Part shown: piece after piece, positions 23,200-31,553 of the stretch | Position numbering within the stretch: the first letter of the stretch is position 1 | Layout: each line of letters begins with the position of its first letter | Assembly: GCA_017561575.1 (NCBI GenBank) | Contig: JAFZBS010000011.1 | Coordinates: forward strand, 1-35,286 | DNA length: 35,286 nt | Source of the DNA: Candidatus Saccharimonadota bacterium | GTDB taxonomy: Bacteria > Patescibacteriota > Saccharimonadia > Saccharimonadales > Saccharimonadaceae | Direction: 5' to 3' | Translations under genes and position numbers: made by a program | The notes under the pieces: model-generated | Told to the model about the DNA's origin: nothing | The model's input: only the letters and a program-made list of their open reading frames with translations | The model's database searches: none

Positions 23200-24012
23200 A
23201 TGAGTGGTTTTTTTACTACCTCCGATCCGTTGGATAAAATAATTAAAGAGACTTTTTCTGATAAGAAGGTGCTAGAGATAAAGCATATTTTGACGGGTTG
23301 GACAAATATCGTGATGGAAGTGACGACCGACAAAGGCGCGTATTTTTTCCGTTTTCCGCGTAACCCATTTTGGTCGAAGATGATCGTAAAGGATGCCGCG
23401 GTCTGTAATTTTGTGGATGGCAAAACAAGTTATTATACTCCTCAAATGAAACTCTATTATGATGACAAAAAACGTCCGTTTTCGGTGCATAAAAAAATCG
23501 AAGGCTACACGCTTGGCGATAGAATATATCATCTATCTCATACAGCTTTGATGGGCGTAGCATACGATACGGCGAAGTTTATAAAGGAACTTTCCGGCAT
23601 TGATTTAAGCGATGCGCCGAAGATTGTAAAATATCCGCTTTCAGATTTTTTGCATGAACTCGATTATGAACACTACAAAGAACATATTGATACAGACCAC
23701 GAATATATCAAATCTACTGAAATGGATAAATTGGTACACGGCGATTTAAACCTTGGCAATATTTTACTCGACGAAAAAGACCATGTGGTTGGCATAATTG
23801 ATTTTTGTTTTGCGGGGACTGGCAACCCCAATATGGATGTGGCGAGAATAGTATCTCGACCGGCACCAAAAGATTTTGAAGATGCCTTTCTTTCCTATTT
23901 TGATAATATGAGTGAGATCAAGCGCATGAAGACAGCTTGGCAGCACATTGATAATGGCTACGCAGAGCACATTCGTGAGAAGTTCCCAGAAATTAATTTA
24001 AATCAATTGTAA
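23200..24012 (+). CDS. APH/choline-kinase-family phosphotransferase
   Basis: 270 residues of the aminoglycoside-phosphotransferase-like protein kinase fold. Catalytic loop HGDLNLGNILL (HGDxxxxN) and metal-binding IIDFCFAG at about 185-210. The N-lobe has HILTGWTNIVMEVTTDKGAYFFRFPR, with the Arg in the place of the usual ATP-binding Lys of some families. Members phosphorylate small molecules (choline, ethanolamine, sugars, antibiotics); the substrate cannot be told here. Resistance should not be assumed. The mRNA starts 6 bases after a TATAAT box. Its last 20 bases overlap the end of the convergent zeta-like gene. Confidence 0.85.
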   Translation: MSGFFTTSDPLDKIIKETFSDKKVLEIKHILTGWTNIVMEVTTDKGAYFFRFPRNPFWSKMIVKDAAVCNFVDGKTSYYTPQMKLYYDDKKRPFSVHKKIEGYTLGDRIYHLSHTALMGVAYDTAKFIKELSGIDLSDAPKIVKYPLSDFLHELDYEHYKEHIDTDHEYIKSTEMDKLVHGDLNLGNILLDEKDHVVGIIDFCFAGTGNPNMDVARIVSRPAPKDFEDAFLSYFDNMSEIKRMKTAWQHIDNGYAEHIREKFPEINLNQL

Positions 24013-24799
24013 GATATTTGATTTTTGCTTCGCGACGTTCATCGTCGTCATTTTTGGGAAGTGCAGTGCGAGAAGAGTAATCCTTGAAAGGGCCAAGACA
24101 ATCTTTAACTGGACCATCGTAAATTGGTGGTTTGTCATAGACGCTCCAAAGGATGATTCTTAGATCGCCGGCGTTTTTGGCATAATAATCTAGGGCTTTA
24201 GTAGTGGCGCGGATAAACTCCTCTTCCGTCTCTTTGCTGTGCCGCCAGGCGCGATCTTTCAAAAAATGCTCCGTAACGGTTGGAGAAGTCGCAATCATGA
24301 GCAAAAGGCATTCGTACTTTTCTTTTTGGAGCATGTTTAGCAATAGCTGTTCAATAACAGGATCAAGCAATGTAACGTCTAGAATTATATCGTAGCCACC
24401 TTCGATGATATAGTCTAGGGTTAAAAACATCATTATGGTACTAAACTCGTCAGTCATTTTACGCAAGTTTTCATCACCATAGTAGTCTTTGATTTCTTGA
24501 TAGTGCGGATGGTATTCCACAAAACGACGTGCAGCAATTAAAACTGGATTAAAATTGTTTTTCGCACAGTACGCCTCTACGGCCGGAAGAATCTGAGTTG
24601 TCTTGCCGGAGCCAGACAAACCAGCAACTCGGATGAAATGATGGTTTTTGGTGGCATTTTGTGTAAAATCCACAGCTACCCGTTTTAGCACCACTGGGTA
24701 TTCTTCTGGGGCGACTTGCCACTCTGCTTTGACTTGGCTCGGCCAATGGGCTTTCATGTATTCAACAACTTTGGCAAGTGCGGCTTTTTTGTCCATCAT
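23993..24799 (-). CDS. Zeta-toxin-like P-loop kinase
   Basis: 268 residues. A helical N-terminus (about 1-50), then Walker A IRVAGLSGSGKTTQILPAV near 60, and GGYDIILDVTLLDPVIEQLLLNML where zeta-type kinases carry the conserved DxT after the second strand, followed by RAWRHSKETEEEFIRAT. Zeta toxins phosphorylate UDP-N-acetylglucosamine and related sugars. There is no epsilon-like antitoxin beside it, so a housekeeping kinase is as likely as a toxin. The start overlaps the upstream gene's stop (ATGA) with AAAGGA as ribosome binding site, making it the last gene of rpoD-pilin-lipid kinase-zeta. Confidence 0.7.
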   Translation of the reverse strand: MMDKKAALAKVVEYMKAHWPSQVKAEWQVAPEEYPVVLKRVAVDFTQNATKNHHFIRVAGLSGSGKTTQILPAVEAYCAKNNFNPVLIAARRFVEYHPHYQEIKDYYGDENLRKMTDEFSTIMMFLTLDYIIEGGYDIILDVTLLDPVIEQLLLNMLQKEKYECLLLMIATSPTVTEHFLKDRAWRHSKETEEEFIRATTKALDYYAKNAGDLRIILWSVYDKPPIYDGPVKDCLGPFKDYSSRTALPKNDDDERREAKIKYLTIDLN

Positions 24800-25791
24800 A
24801 ATCCTTTCTTTTTGATGAAGACTTTAAGATGCTTATCCGGCTTTATTACTTCAATGGTTTTAACTTTTTCAAAAGTTTTATACTCTCCTTCAGCTTGAAG
24901 CGAAACGGTTGAAGGAATTGTAAATTCTAGGATGTCACCTTTGGTCTCGGTGCCAGGAGTGCGAACGAGAATGCTTTTTGTCATTAGTTTAGATAAACGC
25001 CAAAAATTTGCAAGACGATCGGTCATGCTACGAAAAATAGTCGGTACAAGAAAGTCTTCACCGCCCTTCATAACGCGGCACATGGATTTGCCGTTGACGG
25101 CGGCGTAGTCAGAAGTCTTTTTGGGCTGCAATTTGCCATTGATTTTAAACTCGGGAATGAATAGCTTTTTGTGGCGATTTTTGAAATACCATTTCATTAA
25201 TTGAATATAGGAACGCCAGGAACTTTTGTGCCCTTTTTGAAGGTTTTTGCGGATTTTTGGGTCATCAAAAAGTTCAACGGCTTCAGCGGTCATACCCATG
25301 GTGACATAACAAGTAGCGTAGCGCCAGTGCTTGCCGTTCACAATAATATCGAGAGGGTAAAAATGTTCTACACTGGCGGGTCCTGCCGCGCGTTTCCCCC
25401 AAAACTTTTTGCAAGCCAAAAAGGTTTTGGGGGTCCCCCTACGCGCGTCACCCGCCATGTTGACTACATCGCTCAATGTTTTTGTGCCGAGGGTGCGAGC
25501 GAGATCATTAAAATTACCGTATGGTAATACTCCAAGAGTGACGTCCTTGCCGGATTCTAGGATTGCGTTAGCGGAGACGGCGGCAGTTGCGTCACCACCG
25601 GCCGCTATGACCAAGTCGCCGTTTTTCAAAAATTGTTTCAGGGCTTTGAGATTGTCTTCAAAGGGGATTTTTTTGATGGCGAACTTACCAACCATATAGC
25701 CTTTGATTTTGGTTAAATCTGGAAAAACTTCATCCTTAACATGAATATACTGCGAAGAATGTGGATTGTAGACAATTATAAGACGTCGCAT
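24796..25791 (-). CDS. Diacylglycerol/lipid kinase family protein with a palindromic insertion
   Basis: 331 residues of the DAGK/YegS/LCB5 family, which phosphorylates lipid alcohols. The nucleotide loop VIAAGGDATAAVSANAI (GGDGT type) is at about 60-75 and VLPYGNFNDLARTLG (LPxGTxND type) at 87-100. Note Ala for Gly at the fourth GGDGT position and Phe for Thr in the second motif. Residues about 112-139 (AGDARRGTPKTFLACKKFWG and following) are encoded by a family A element and are not part of the normal fold. The start follows AAGGTACACC, 8 bases after the pilin gene, so it is in the rpoD operon. Confidence 0.9.
   Translation of the reverse strand: MRRLIIVYNPHSSQYIHVKDEVFPDLTKIKGYMVGKFAIKKIPFEDNLKALKQFLKNGDLVIAAGGDATAAVSANAILESGKDVTLGVLPYGNFNDLARTLGTKTLSDVVNMAGDARRGTPKTFLACKKFWGKRAAGPASVEHFYPLDIIVNGKHWRYATCYVTMGMTAEAVELFDDPKIRKNLQKGHKSSWRSYIQLMKWYFKNRHKKLFIPEFKINGKLQPKKTSDYAAVNGKSMCRVMKGGEDFLVPTIFRSMTDRLANFWRLSKLMTKSILVRTPGTETKGDILEFTIPSTVSLQAEGEYKTFEKVKTIEVIKPDKHLKVFIKKKGL
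25374..25457 (+). repeat. Family A palindromic element inside the lipid kinase gene
   Basis: 84 bases (28 codons), the most regular copy. Outer arms TGGCGGGT/ACCCGCCA, CCTGC, inner arms CGCGCGT/ACGCGCG, then a third stem CCCCCAAAAC/GTTTTGGGGG around a TTTTTGCAAGCCAAAAA loop, and GGGGGTCCCCCT on the right. Confidence 0.92.
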
Positions 25792-25799
25792 GGTGTACC

Positions 25800-26192
25800 T
25801 TATACCGATGGATTAAAGTCTGGCACGAGGAAATAGAGTATGGCGTATATGAGGACAAAAACGGCAACACCGATGACGATTTCTATAATGCGGCGTTTAG
25901 CTTTGCGAGTTTTTTCCTCGTTGCCACCCGCAGTAAGATATTGAACACCCGAGATAGAAATACCGATGACAGCGAGAATTCCGACGCCGATTGACATAAT
26001 ATCAACGACGAGCCTTAATACACTCTTGACGCTCGATCCGTGACCATCATCGCAGGAGCAACCATTATTTAAAATAGCAGTGCTTACACAGCCTCTGTCA
26101 AGCTGTTCTTGACTACATTCCGCAAAAACTGGTCTAGCCAGAATAAACCCACTTATTGCGATTGTCAAGATGCTAATTAATAGTTTTTTCAT
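25800..26192 (-). CDS. VirB2-like type IV secretion pilin family protein
   Basis: 130 residues. Signal peptide MKKLLISILTIAISGFILARPVFA with cleavage likely after FA, a short Cys-rich loop (CSQEQLDRGCVSTAILNNGC), then two hydrophobic helices (SVLRLVVDIMSIGVGILAVIGI and IIEIVIGVAVFVLIYAILYF) joined by a basic turn SGVQYLTAGGNEEKTRKAKRR. This helix-turn-helix membrane hairpin is the layout of VirB2/TrbC pilins common in Patescibacteria, used for DNA uptake or cell contact. No other secretion genes are near. It follows rpoD by 8 bases with AGGAG, so it is expressed with the main sigma factor. Confidence 0.85.
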   Translation of the reverse strand: MKKLLISILTIAISGFILARPVFAECSQEQLDRGCVSTAILNNGCSCDDGHGSSVKSVLRLVVDIMSIGVGILAVIGISISGVQYLTAGGNEEKTRKAKRRIIEIVIGVAVFVLIYAILYFLVPDFNPSV

Positions 26193-26200
26193 AACGACTC

Positions 26201-27172
26201 CTATTTTAAATACTCATGTAACTTTTTGGTGTCTTTATTCTTGCGAAGCTTTGATAAGGCTTTAGCCTCAATCTGACGAATACGCTCACGAGTAACATCA
26301 AATTCGTTGCCAACTTCTTCCAAAGTGTGCGGACGACCACCGCCTATACCAAACCTCAAACGAATAATTTTTTGTTCACGATCGGTCAGTGTTGCAATAA
26401 TTTCGGATAATTGCTCTTTTAATATTTGATTAGCGGCGGAATCCTCTGGCGAATCACGTTCTTCATCTTCGACAAAATCGCCTAAAACAGAATCCTCGTC
26501 GTCGCCCTCACGACCAACCGAGGCATCAAGCGATGCAATGTCTTGTTTGATGCGCATGACATAGTCAATTTTTTCAGGCTCAAGACCGAGCTCTTCGGCA
26601 ATTTCTTCGTTGGTTGGCTCACGATTAAGTTCGGACGTAAGTTTGCGCGTGGTTCTTAAAACTTTGTTTATAGTCTCTACCATGTGCACCGGGATGCGAA
26701 TCGTGCGTGCTTGGTCGGCGATGGCGCGCGTAATAGCTTGGCGGACCCACCAAGTTGCATATGTCGAGAACTTAAAACCTTTGTCAGGATCAAATTTTTC
26801 GACGGCGCGGAGAAGGCCAGTGTTCCCTTCTTGAATCAAATCAAGAAAGTCAAGACCACGACCACCGTAGCGTTTGGCAATAGATACCACGAGACGCATG
26901 TTTGATTCAACCATTTTGTCTTTGGCGGCTTTGTCACCTTTGACGATGCGGGCGGCAAGGTCGGCTTCTTCTTCTGGAGTAAGGAGTGGGATTTTGCCAA
27001 TTTCGCGTAAGTATAGACGTACGGAGTCGTCTGCAAAGGCATCGACATTTTCGGTGGTGATTGCTAGATCTTCATCAGAAAACTCTTCCTCGTTTTCGAG
27101 GTCGTCGGTTTCTGGTTCATCGAAATCAAGTACTAAATCTTTTACATTCAAAATATCATCTTTAGAGCTCAT
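26201..27172 (-). CDS. rpoD: Primary sigma factor (sigma-70, RpoD/SigA)
   Basis: 323 residues, a short group 1 form. An acidic N-terminus is followed by region 1.2 ([21 protein letters not shown]), region 2 ([61 protein letters not shown], the -10 recognition helix), region 3 ([14 protein letters not shown] ...) and region 4 ([27 protein letters not shown], the -35 recognition helix). It should recognise the extended -10 promoters seen across the window. A TATACT box lies 8 bases before the ATG, within the gap and the end of dnaG. Confidence 0.98.
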   Translation of the reverse strand: MSSKDDILNVKDLVLDFDEPETDDLENEEEFSDEDLAITTENVDAFADDSVRLYLREIGKIPLLTPEEEADLAARIVKGDKAAKDKMVESNMRLVVSIAKRYGGRGLDFLDLIQEGNTGLLRAVEKFDPDKGFKFSTYATWWVRQAITRAIADQARTIRIPVHMVETINKVLRTTRKLTSELNREPTNEEIAEELGLEPEKIDYVMRIKQDIASLDASVGREGDDEDSVLGDFVEDEERDSPEDSAANQILKEQLSEIIATLTDREQKIIRLRFGIGGGRPHTLEEVGNEFDVTRERIRQIEAKALSKLRKNKDTKKLHEYLK

Positions 27173-27188
27173 TAAAAATAAGTATAGC

Positions 27189-28829
27189 CTATTTTGACGA
27201 ATTTTGCAACTCTACAATTTGTGCTAGGATATTTTCATACTCATCACTATCCTCATCTAGGTCGGCTAGTTTTTGATTTAGTTCGGCAATCTTTTGCTTG
27301 TTTAATTCTGATTGGTAGCGTTTCAAGAGGTCGGCAGCTTCCTTTTCATAATCTGGGTCTTTTATCCCCTGGTGGTCTTGGTTAAAAACTAGTTCTAATT
27401 CATCTGCCCGTGCATCATCTTCTGGAGTGTCAAGTGGAATCTTAACTTTTGTGATGCCGCCAAAGAGTTTGAGCGCGAGTAATGAATCCTCAAGCTTTTT
27501 TATATGGTCTGGAACAATAGTAGTCTTTGGTTTTTTTAGATACTTTCGATGTGTGGACTGCTCTAATTTTTTATTCAAGCGATCGCCTTTCTCACGAAGG
27601 ATTGCCACTTCTACACCAAGCTTTTTGGCGACTTTGGTTTCGTAGGCGGCACGTTCGACTTCGTCTTTGACATAACTTAGTAGTTTTAGCGCGATGTCGG
27701 AATACTGTTTTTTATCAGGAGCTTCACGAAGATTGAGGTTCTCTTCGTATTTTTGGAGAAGCCAGTCAACAGCCGGAATGTGATTCTTTACAGCCTGCTG
27801 CCAGAGAGCGGGGTCTTTTTGAATAAGCTCGTCTGGGTCTTTAGCGCCATGATAATCAGAAATTACCGTCAAATTTATGCCGAGGTCGCCAGCGAGCATG
27901 ATGGCACGCTCGGTGGCTTTAATACCGGCAGCGTCCCCATCATAGGCGAGACGAATATCGTTTGTGAGGTTAGACAGGGCTTTTAGATGTTGTTCAGTCA
28001 TGGCAGTGCCACTGGTTGCCACAGCCTCTTTAACACCGGCTTGGTGGCTAGAAATGACGTCCATGTTGCCTTCAACAATTACGACAAAACCGCTACGCCT
28101 TATTGACTCTTTGGCATTATGCAAGCCGAAAATAAAGCGCGATTTGTTGAAAAGTAGAGTTTCGGGGGTATTGAGATACTTCGGTTCACCTTTGTCCAAA
28201 ATACGCGCCGTAAAACCGATGACATTGCCGGTGGTGTCAATAAATGGCACCATCATGCGATGTTTGAATAAATCTTTTTTAAAACGATTGAGCAAGCCGG
28301 CTTCATCTAATTCCCTTTCGGTAAAACCGCGCTTTTTTAGAACTTCAATAAGCGCTTGACCGGAAGCTGGTGAATATCCGATTCTGAACTCGCCGACTGT
28401 ACCACGATTTAAACCGCGTTTATAAAATACATATTCACAAACTTCGCGATTGCGAACAAGGCAAGCTTGATAATATTTAGTGGCAAGTTCTAGCGCTTCT
28501 TTGGCGCGAAGTTTTCTTTTGGTAACTGCAGGATCGCCGCCACGAAATTTCGTAAGGTCCACCCCAGCTTGAGCGGCGAGTTTTTCGAGTGCTTCTTTAA
28601 AACTGATACCCTCAACTTCCATAATAAAAGTAAAGATGTCTCCACCTTTGTTGGCAGAAAAATCGTGCCAAATACCTTTTTCTGGTGAAACCATGAAACT
28701 AGGGGTTTTGTCGACACCCCAAGGTGAATGGCCTTTGAGATTACGCCCAGCGCGTTTTAATTCTACATATTGGCCAACTACGTCCTCCACCGCGAGACGA
28801 GATTTAATTTCTTCTTTCGCGTCTTGCAT
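27189..28829 (-). CDS. dnaG: DNA primase with zinc ligands lost
   Basis: 546 residues. Makes RNA primers for replication. The N-terminal zinc domain is recognisable ([39 protein letters not shown]), but the metal ligands are replaced: the CPFH site reads SPWG and the CFGCG site reads DFSANKG. The TOPRIM core is intact ([17 protein letters not shown], the Glu; [18 protein letters not shown], the DxD), as are the RNA-polymerase-like motifs ([17 protein letters not shown]). The C-terminal helicase-binding domain is short and charged. The gene precedes rpoD by 16 bases, as in the classical macromolecular synthesis operon. Confidence 0.97.
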   Translation of the reverse strand: MQDAKEEIKSRLAVEDVVGQYVELKRAGRNLKGHSPWGVDKTPSFMVSPEKGIWHDFSANKGGDIFTFIMEVEGISFKEALEKLAAQAGVDLTKFRGGDPAVTKRKLRAKEALELATKYYQACLVRNREVCEYVFYKRGLNRGTVGEFRIGYSPASGQALIEVLKKRGFTERELDEAGLLNRFKKDLFKHRMMVPFIDTTGNVIGFTARILDKGEPKYLNTPETLLFNKSRFIFGLHNAKESIRRSGFVVIVEGNMDVISSHQAGVKEAVATSGTAMTEQHLKALSNLTNDIRLAYDGDAAGIKATERAIMLAGDLGINLTVISDYHGAKDPDELIQKDPALWQQAVKNHIPAVDWLLQKYEENLNLREAPDKKQYSDIALKLLSYVKDEVERAAYETKVAKKLGVEVAILREKGDRLNKKLEQSTHRKYLKKPKTTIVPDHIKKLEDSLLALKLFGGITKVKIPLDTPEDDARADELELVFNQDHQGIKDPDYEKEAADLLKRYQSELNKQKIAELNQKLADLDEDSDEYENILAQIVELQNSSK

Positions 28830-28840
28830 AATATATTTTT

Positions 28841-28867
28841 ATTATAGCATACCTAGTGTGGTATAAT
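28841..28867. promoter_or_regulatory. Back-to-back promoters for dnaG and the 28876 gene
   Basis: TATGCTATAAT (minus) and TGTGGTATAAT (plus) are separated by only CCTAG, forming a near palindrome of 27 bases. The minus box lies 11 bases before the dnaG ATG; the plus box lies 8 bases before the ATG at 28876. Confidence 0.8.
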
Positions 28868-28875
28868 TATCTTAT

Positions 28876-29490
28876 ATGGACGGGCAAGAATACTTAAACC
28901 AGATTTCAGCTTCGGTGAGACCGGTAAAACAAAAAGCTGACGGGCTGATGGGCTCTGGGATTTTTAAGTTGGCTATTGGCGGTGTTATTGGTTTTATTTT
29001 GCTTGCAATTATCGGTGGTATGCTGGGCGGTGGTGACGCAATTAACACCAGAAATTTATCCTTTAAATATCGCCTAGATAATATACTAAGCGTGATTTCC
29101 TCTTATCAGCCTGTCGTAAAATCTTCTCTCCTTCGCTCTGACTCTGCGACACTTTATTCGGTACTTGCTAATACAAATCGGGATTTTTCTGATTATATTG
29201 TTGCGAAAGATAAAATAAAACTAAATGATAAAAAATTTGCCAAAATCGCCGATGAAGCAAGAGAGGAAGGCGACGAAATTAAAAATGACTTATTTGAAGC
29301 AAAAATCAACGGTATTTTGGATAGGGTATATGCAAATAAAATGACTTATATCGTATCGTTGGTTATGTCAAAAGAAGCCGATTTAATAAATAAGTCTAGC
29401 GATGCGGACTTGAAGGCAATTTTAGCCACCTCTTATAATAGTTTGGAAAATCTTTATGATAAATTCAATGATTTTTCAAAAGTAAAATAA
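28876..29490 (+). CDS. Single-pass membrane protein of unknown function
   Basis: 204 residues. One hydrophobic segment (about 31-50, [22 protein letters not shown]) after a hydrophilic N-terminus, then a helical domain of about 150 residues rich in Asp/Lys/Ser ([53 protein letters not shown]) that is probably outside the cell. No known motif is recognised. It is the first gene of an operon with mscL, 14 bases away, so a role at the membrane under stress is possible but not shown. The transcript should be nearly leaderless. Confidence 0.75.
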   Translation: MDGQEYLNQISASVRPVKQKADGLMGSGIFKLAIGGVIGFILLAIIGGMLGGGDAINTRNLSFKYRLDNILSVISSYQPVVKSSLLRSDSATLYSVLANTNRDFSDYIVAKDKIKLNDKKFAKIADEAREEGDEIKNDLFEAKINGILDRVYANKMTYIVSLVMSKEADLINKSSDADLKAILATSYNSLENLYDKFNDFSKVK

Positions 29491-29504
29491 TAAAGGAGTT
29501 ATTT

Positions 29505-29927
29505 ATGGAAAAGACTAGCGAAAAGTCTAAGGGTGAGAAGGCAAAAGAAGCGTTGAAAAAAACTCGCGAAAAAAGCTCTGGATTTCGAAAAGAGTTTATT
29601 GAGTTTATTAATCGTGGGTCTGTAGTGGACCTCGCTGTAGGTGTTGCAGTAGGCGGAGCTTTTACGGCTATTGTTAATTCCCTGGTAAATGATATCGTCA
29701 TGCCAGTCGTAGGTTTGATTGCTGGCGGTGTAGATTTTACCAATCTCTCAATTACAATTCCAAATTTCTTTGGCGGGAATGATGCGGCGGTGATTGCGTA
29801 TGGTAATTTTATCCAAAACGTGATTCAATTCCTAATTATTGCTTGGGTCATCTTCATGATTGTAAAGGCAATGAATAGAATTAATCGCCGCAAAGATGCT
29901 AAAGCAGCAAAAGCGGAAGCTAAATAG
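29505..29927 (+). CDS. mscL: Large-conductance mechanosensitive channel
   Basis: 140 residues, close to the usual length. After a charged extension of about 25 residues the family core follows: [52 protein letters not shown] (pore helix 1), a short outside loop, then [25 protein letters not shown] (helix 2) and a basic end. It opens at high membrane tension to release solutes. AAGGAG lies 7 bases before the ATG. Followed by a weak terminator. Confidence 0.97.
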   Translation: MEKTSEKSKGEKAKEALKKTREKSSGFRKEFIEFINRGSVVDLAVGVAVGGAFTAIVNSLVNDIVMPVVGLIAGGVDFTNLSITIPNFFGGNDAAVIAYGNFIQNVIQFLIIAWVIFMIVKAMNRINRRKDAKAAKAEAK

Positions 29928-29930
29928 TAT

Positions 29931-29955
29931 TTAAGTGTGGGTGGGCACTTTTTTA
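29931..29955 (+). terminator. Weak terminator after mscL
   Basis: AAGTG, an 8-base G-rich loop, CACTT, then TTTT. The stem is only 5 base pairs (7 with flanking A-T pairs). It touches the stop of the convergent YjbR-like gene. Confidence 0.55.
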
Positions 29956-30258
29956 AGATAAATTATAACTTAAGCGAACGAGGTCATAGAGTTCATCTAT
30001 CGTGAATTGGTTTCCGGCAAGGACGATTTCAATGCCGCCGCGACCAAAGTAGCGTGATTCCATGACGGATTCGTATTTACTTTTAAGAAGTTTGGCAAGT
30101 TCATGATCGGTGCGAAGTTCGATGGTGTTTTTGTTTTCAACGAGAAAAACTTTATCATCTTTTTCAAAAAGTGTACGGGATTTGGAAGGATCCTCATTTT
30201 TTTCAATCTTTTTTTCATATTCGCCGATACCGGCTACTTCAGAAATGTCAAATACCAT
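29953..30258 (-). CDS. MmcQ/YjbR-family protein
   Basis: 101 residues, the family's usual size. The pattern DKVFLVENKNTIELRTDHELAKLLKSKYESVMESRYFGRGGIEIVLAG and the C-terminal IDELYDLVRLSYNL fit the double-wing DNA-binding-like fold of YjbR proteins, whose role is not settled. The start ATG lies inside the end of orn (25-base overlap) and follows GAGGAGCTTAA, so it is translated with orn. Confidence 0.75.
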   Translation of the reverse strand: MVFDISEVAGIGEYEKKIEKNEDPSKSRTLFEKDDKVFLVENKNTIELRTDHELAKLLKSKYESVMESRYFGRGGIEIVLAGNQFTIDELYDLVRLSYNLS

Positions 30259-30758
30259 TTAAGCTCCTCTATGCTACCATTAATATCATCGAGGGCACGA
30301 TGATTTTCTGGCTTAATAAATTTTTTATTCAGGGCGTTTTCAAAATAGATTTTCCAGGCGGAAACATCTAGCATGCGGTAATGCAGACGCTTGTTTAATT
30401 CGGGCATTTCTCTTTCAATAAACTTGCGGTCTTGGTGGATGGAATTGCCAGCAAGGTAGATTTCGTTGCCAAAATTGTTGTCCAAAAAATTGATTAGTTC
30501 CTTTTCGACTTCCGCCACGTCTTTGCCATCTTTGTTTTGCGACATCAAGGCTTCTCTAGACTTACTGTTTGTGTCCCAGAATTCACCAACCATACGTTTT
30601 TTCATTAAGTCTTCGTCGACCCTGACGACCGCTTCGAAAGTAGCAATTTGGCTAAGATCCATATCGGTCGCAATCGCAGCAACTTCGAGAATTTTGTCTT
30701 TTTCGGGATCTAGACCGGTCATTTCAAGGTCGATCCAAAGTAGCTTGGCTTTTTTCAT
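30234..30758 (-). CDS. orn: Oligoribonuclease
   Basis: 174 residues, DEDDh 3'-5' exonuclease that degrades 2-5 nucleotide RNAs, the last step of mRNA decay. Motif I LLWIDLEMTGLDPEKDKILEVAAI (D and E), motif II around NSIHQDRKFIEREMPEL, motif III HRALDDINGSIEEL with the catalytic His and Asp. The start ATG is 6 bases after GGTGGTATAAT, so it is leaderless. It overlaps the YjbR-like gene downstream. Confidence 0.96.
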   Translation of the reverse strand: MKKAKLLWIDLEMTGLDPEKDKILEVAAIATDMDLSQIATFEAVVRVDEDLMKKRMVGEFWDTNSKSREALMSQNKDGKDVAEVEKELINFLDNNFGNEIYLAGNSIHQDRKFIEREMPELNKRLHYRMLDVSAWKIYFENALNKKFIKPENHRALDDINGSIEELKWYLTFLK

Positions 30759-30764
30759 AGTAAT

Positions 30765-30775
30765 ATTATACCACC
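30765..30775 (-). promoter_or_regulatory. Extended -10 promoter of orn (leaderless)
   Basis: GGTGGTATAAT on the minus strand, 6 bases before the ATG; it overlaps the stop codon of the gene at 30766. Confidence 0.8.
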
Positions 30776-31551
30776 TTAAACTGTATATTATATATATCGT
30801 GTTTTTTGCCGCTCTTAATGGCTTTCCAGTTCCCGGTTACGATATTTTCGAGAAAAAGGCGTGATTTCTTGCCGGTCTTTTCTCTATTTAAATCTGTGAT
30901 TAAGCCTTCTTTTTGCGCGTTGCGAAGCAGGGCGTATGTCATAGAGTGGCTTCTGGTAGTATATGTTTCACCAGGTTTTAACCCTTCAAATAATCTTTTA
31001 GTTTCGTCTTTGAAGATTTCGGAACTACTTTCTCCACGGTGCCTTAATAAAACAGGAAAAGGATTTATGCGTTGCATGATGCGATTCCCGGGATTAACTC
31101 TAAACATGGAGCCGTTAACACCTCTGATATTGTAGATGACTGAATCTGCAGCACAGAGCGCCACTGGCAAAGCAAGTGGGATTGATGGTGGCGCAAAAAT
31201 CATTGCAGATGCGGACGCAACAAGTAGGGCGGTACTGCCTGTGCCCACTGCCGTTCTTTTTAAAACTTGTCCTGCTGTTACTTTGTGATGAATAATTTGC
31301 GGTCTAGACGATTGTACCTTGGCATCTGGAGTGTTTTCGGATAAAGCCATTTTCGGATAGACATCTTTGACGCGTTCGCGGGCCTCTTCGAGCGCTTCTT
31401 CTTTTTCTTGTTGTTTTAAGGATGGATCTTTTTCAAGATTTTCTGTATTATCCCCCCGGTCGCTCTCTTGGTGAAATGGTTCAACTTCGCTCATATCCCA
31501 ACGGGAATCTTCGTGAGATTCACGTTGTGATTCCCCAATATCTTTGTTCAT
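30766..31551 (-). CDS. Hypothetical protein with a hydrophobic central hairpin
   Basis: 261 residues. A very acidic N-terminal 75 residues (many E and D, likely disordered), a basic patch (IIHHKVTAGQVLKRTAVG), then a hydrophobic pair of segments (TGSTALLVASASAMIFAPPS and IPLALPVALCAADSVIYNI, about 100-140), and a basic C-terminal half (FKDETKRLFEGLKPGETYTTRSHSMTYALLRNAQKEGLIT) that could be a small winged-helix-like domain. No family recognised. The ATG lies 2 bases after the argS stop, so it belongs to the argS transcript. Confidence 0.7.
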   Translation of the reverse strand: MNKDIGESQRESHEDSRWDMSEVEPFHQESDRGDNTENLEKDPSLKQQEKEEALEEARERVKDVYPKMALSENTPDAKVQSSRPQIIHHKVTAGQVLKRTAVGTGSTALLVASASAMIFAPPSIPLALPVALCAADSVIYNIRGVNGSMFRVNPGNRIMQRINPFPVLLRHRGESSSEIFKDETKRLFEGLKPGETYTTRSHSMTYALLRNAQKEGLITDLNREKTGKKSRLFLENIVTGNWKAIKSGKKHDIYNIQFKVV

Positions 31552-31553
31552 TT

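Noticed and set aside
23160-23423. Longer start of the P-loop kinase (88 extra residues)
   Set aside because: This stretch is antisense to the APH gene and contains both promoters; the shorter start puts the Walker A motif at the expected distance.
23200-24799. Toxin-antitoxin pair formed by the APH and zeta-like genes
   Set aside because: The genes are convergent, not co-transcribed, and neither resembles an antitoxin; the APH gene is a full-size kinase.
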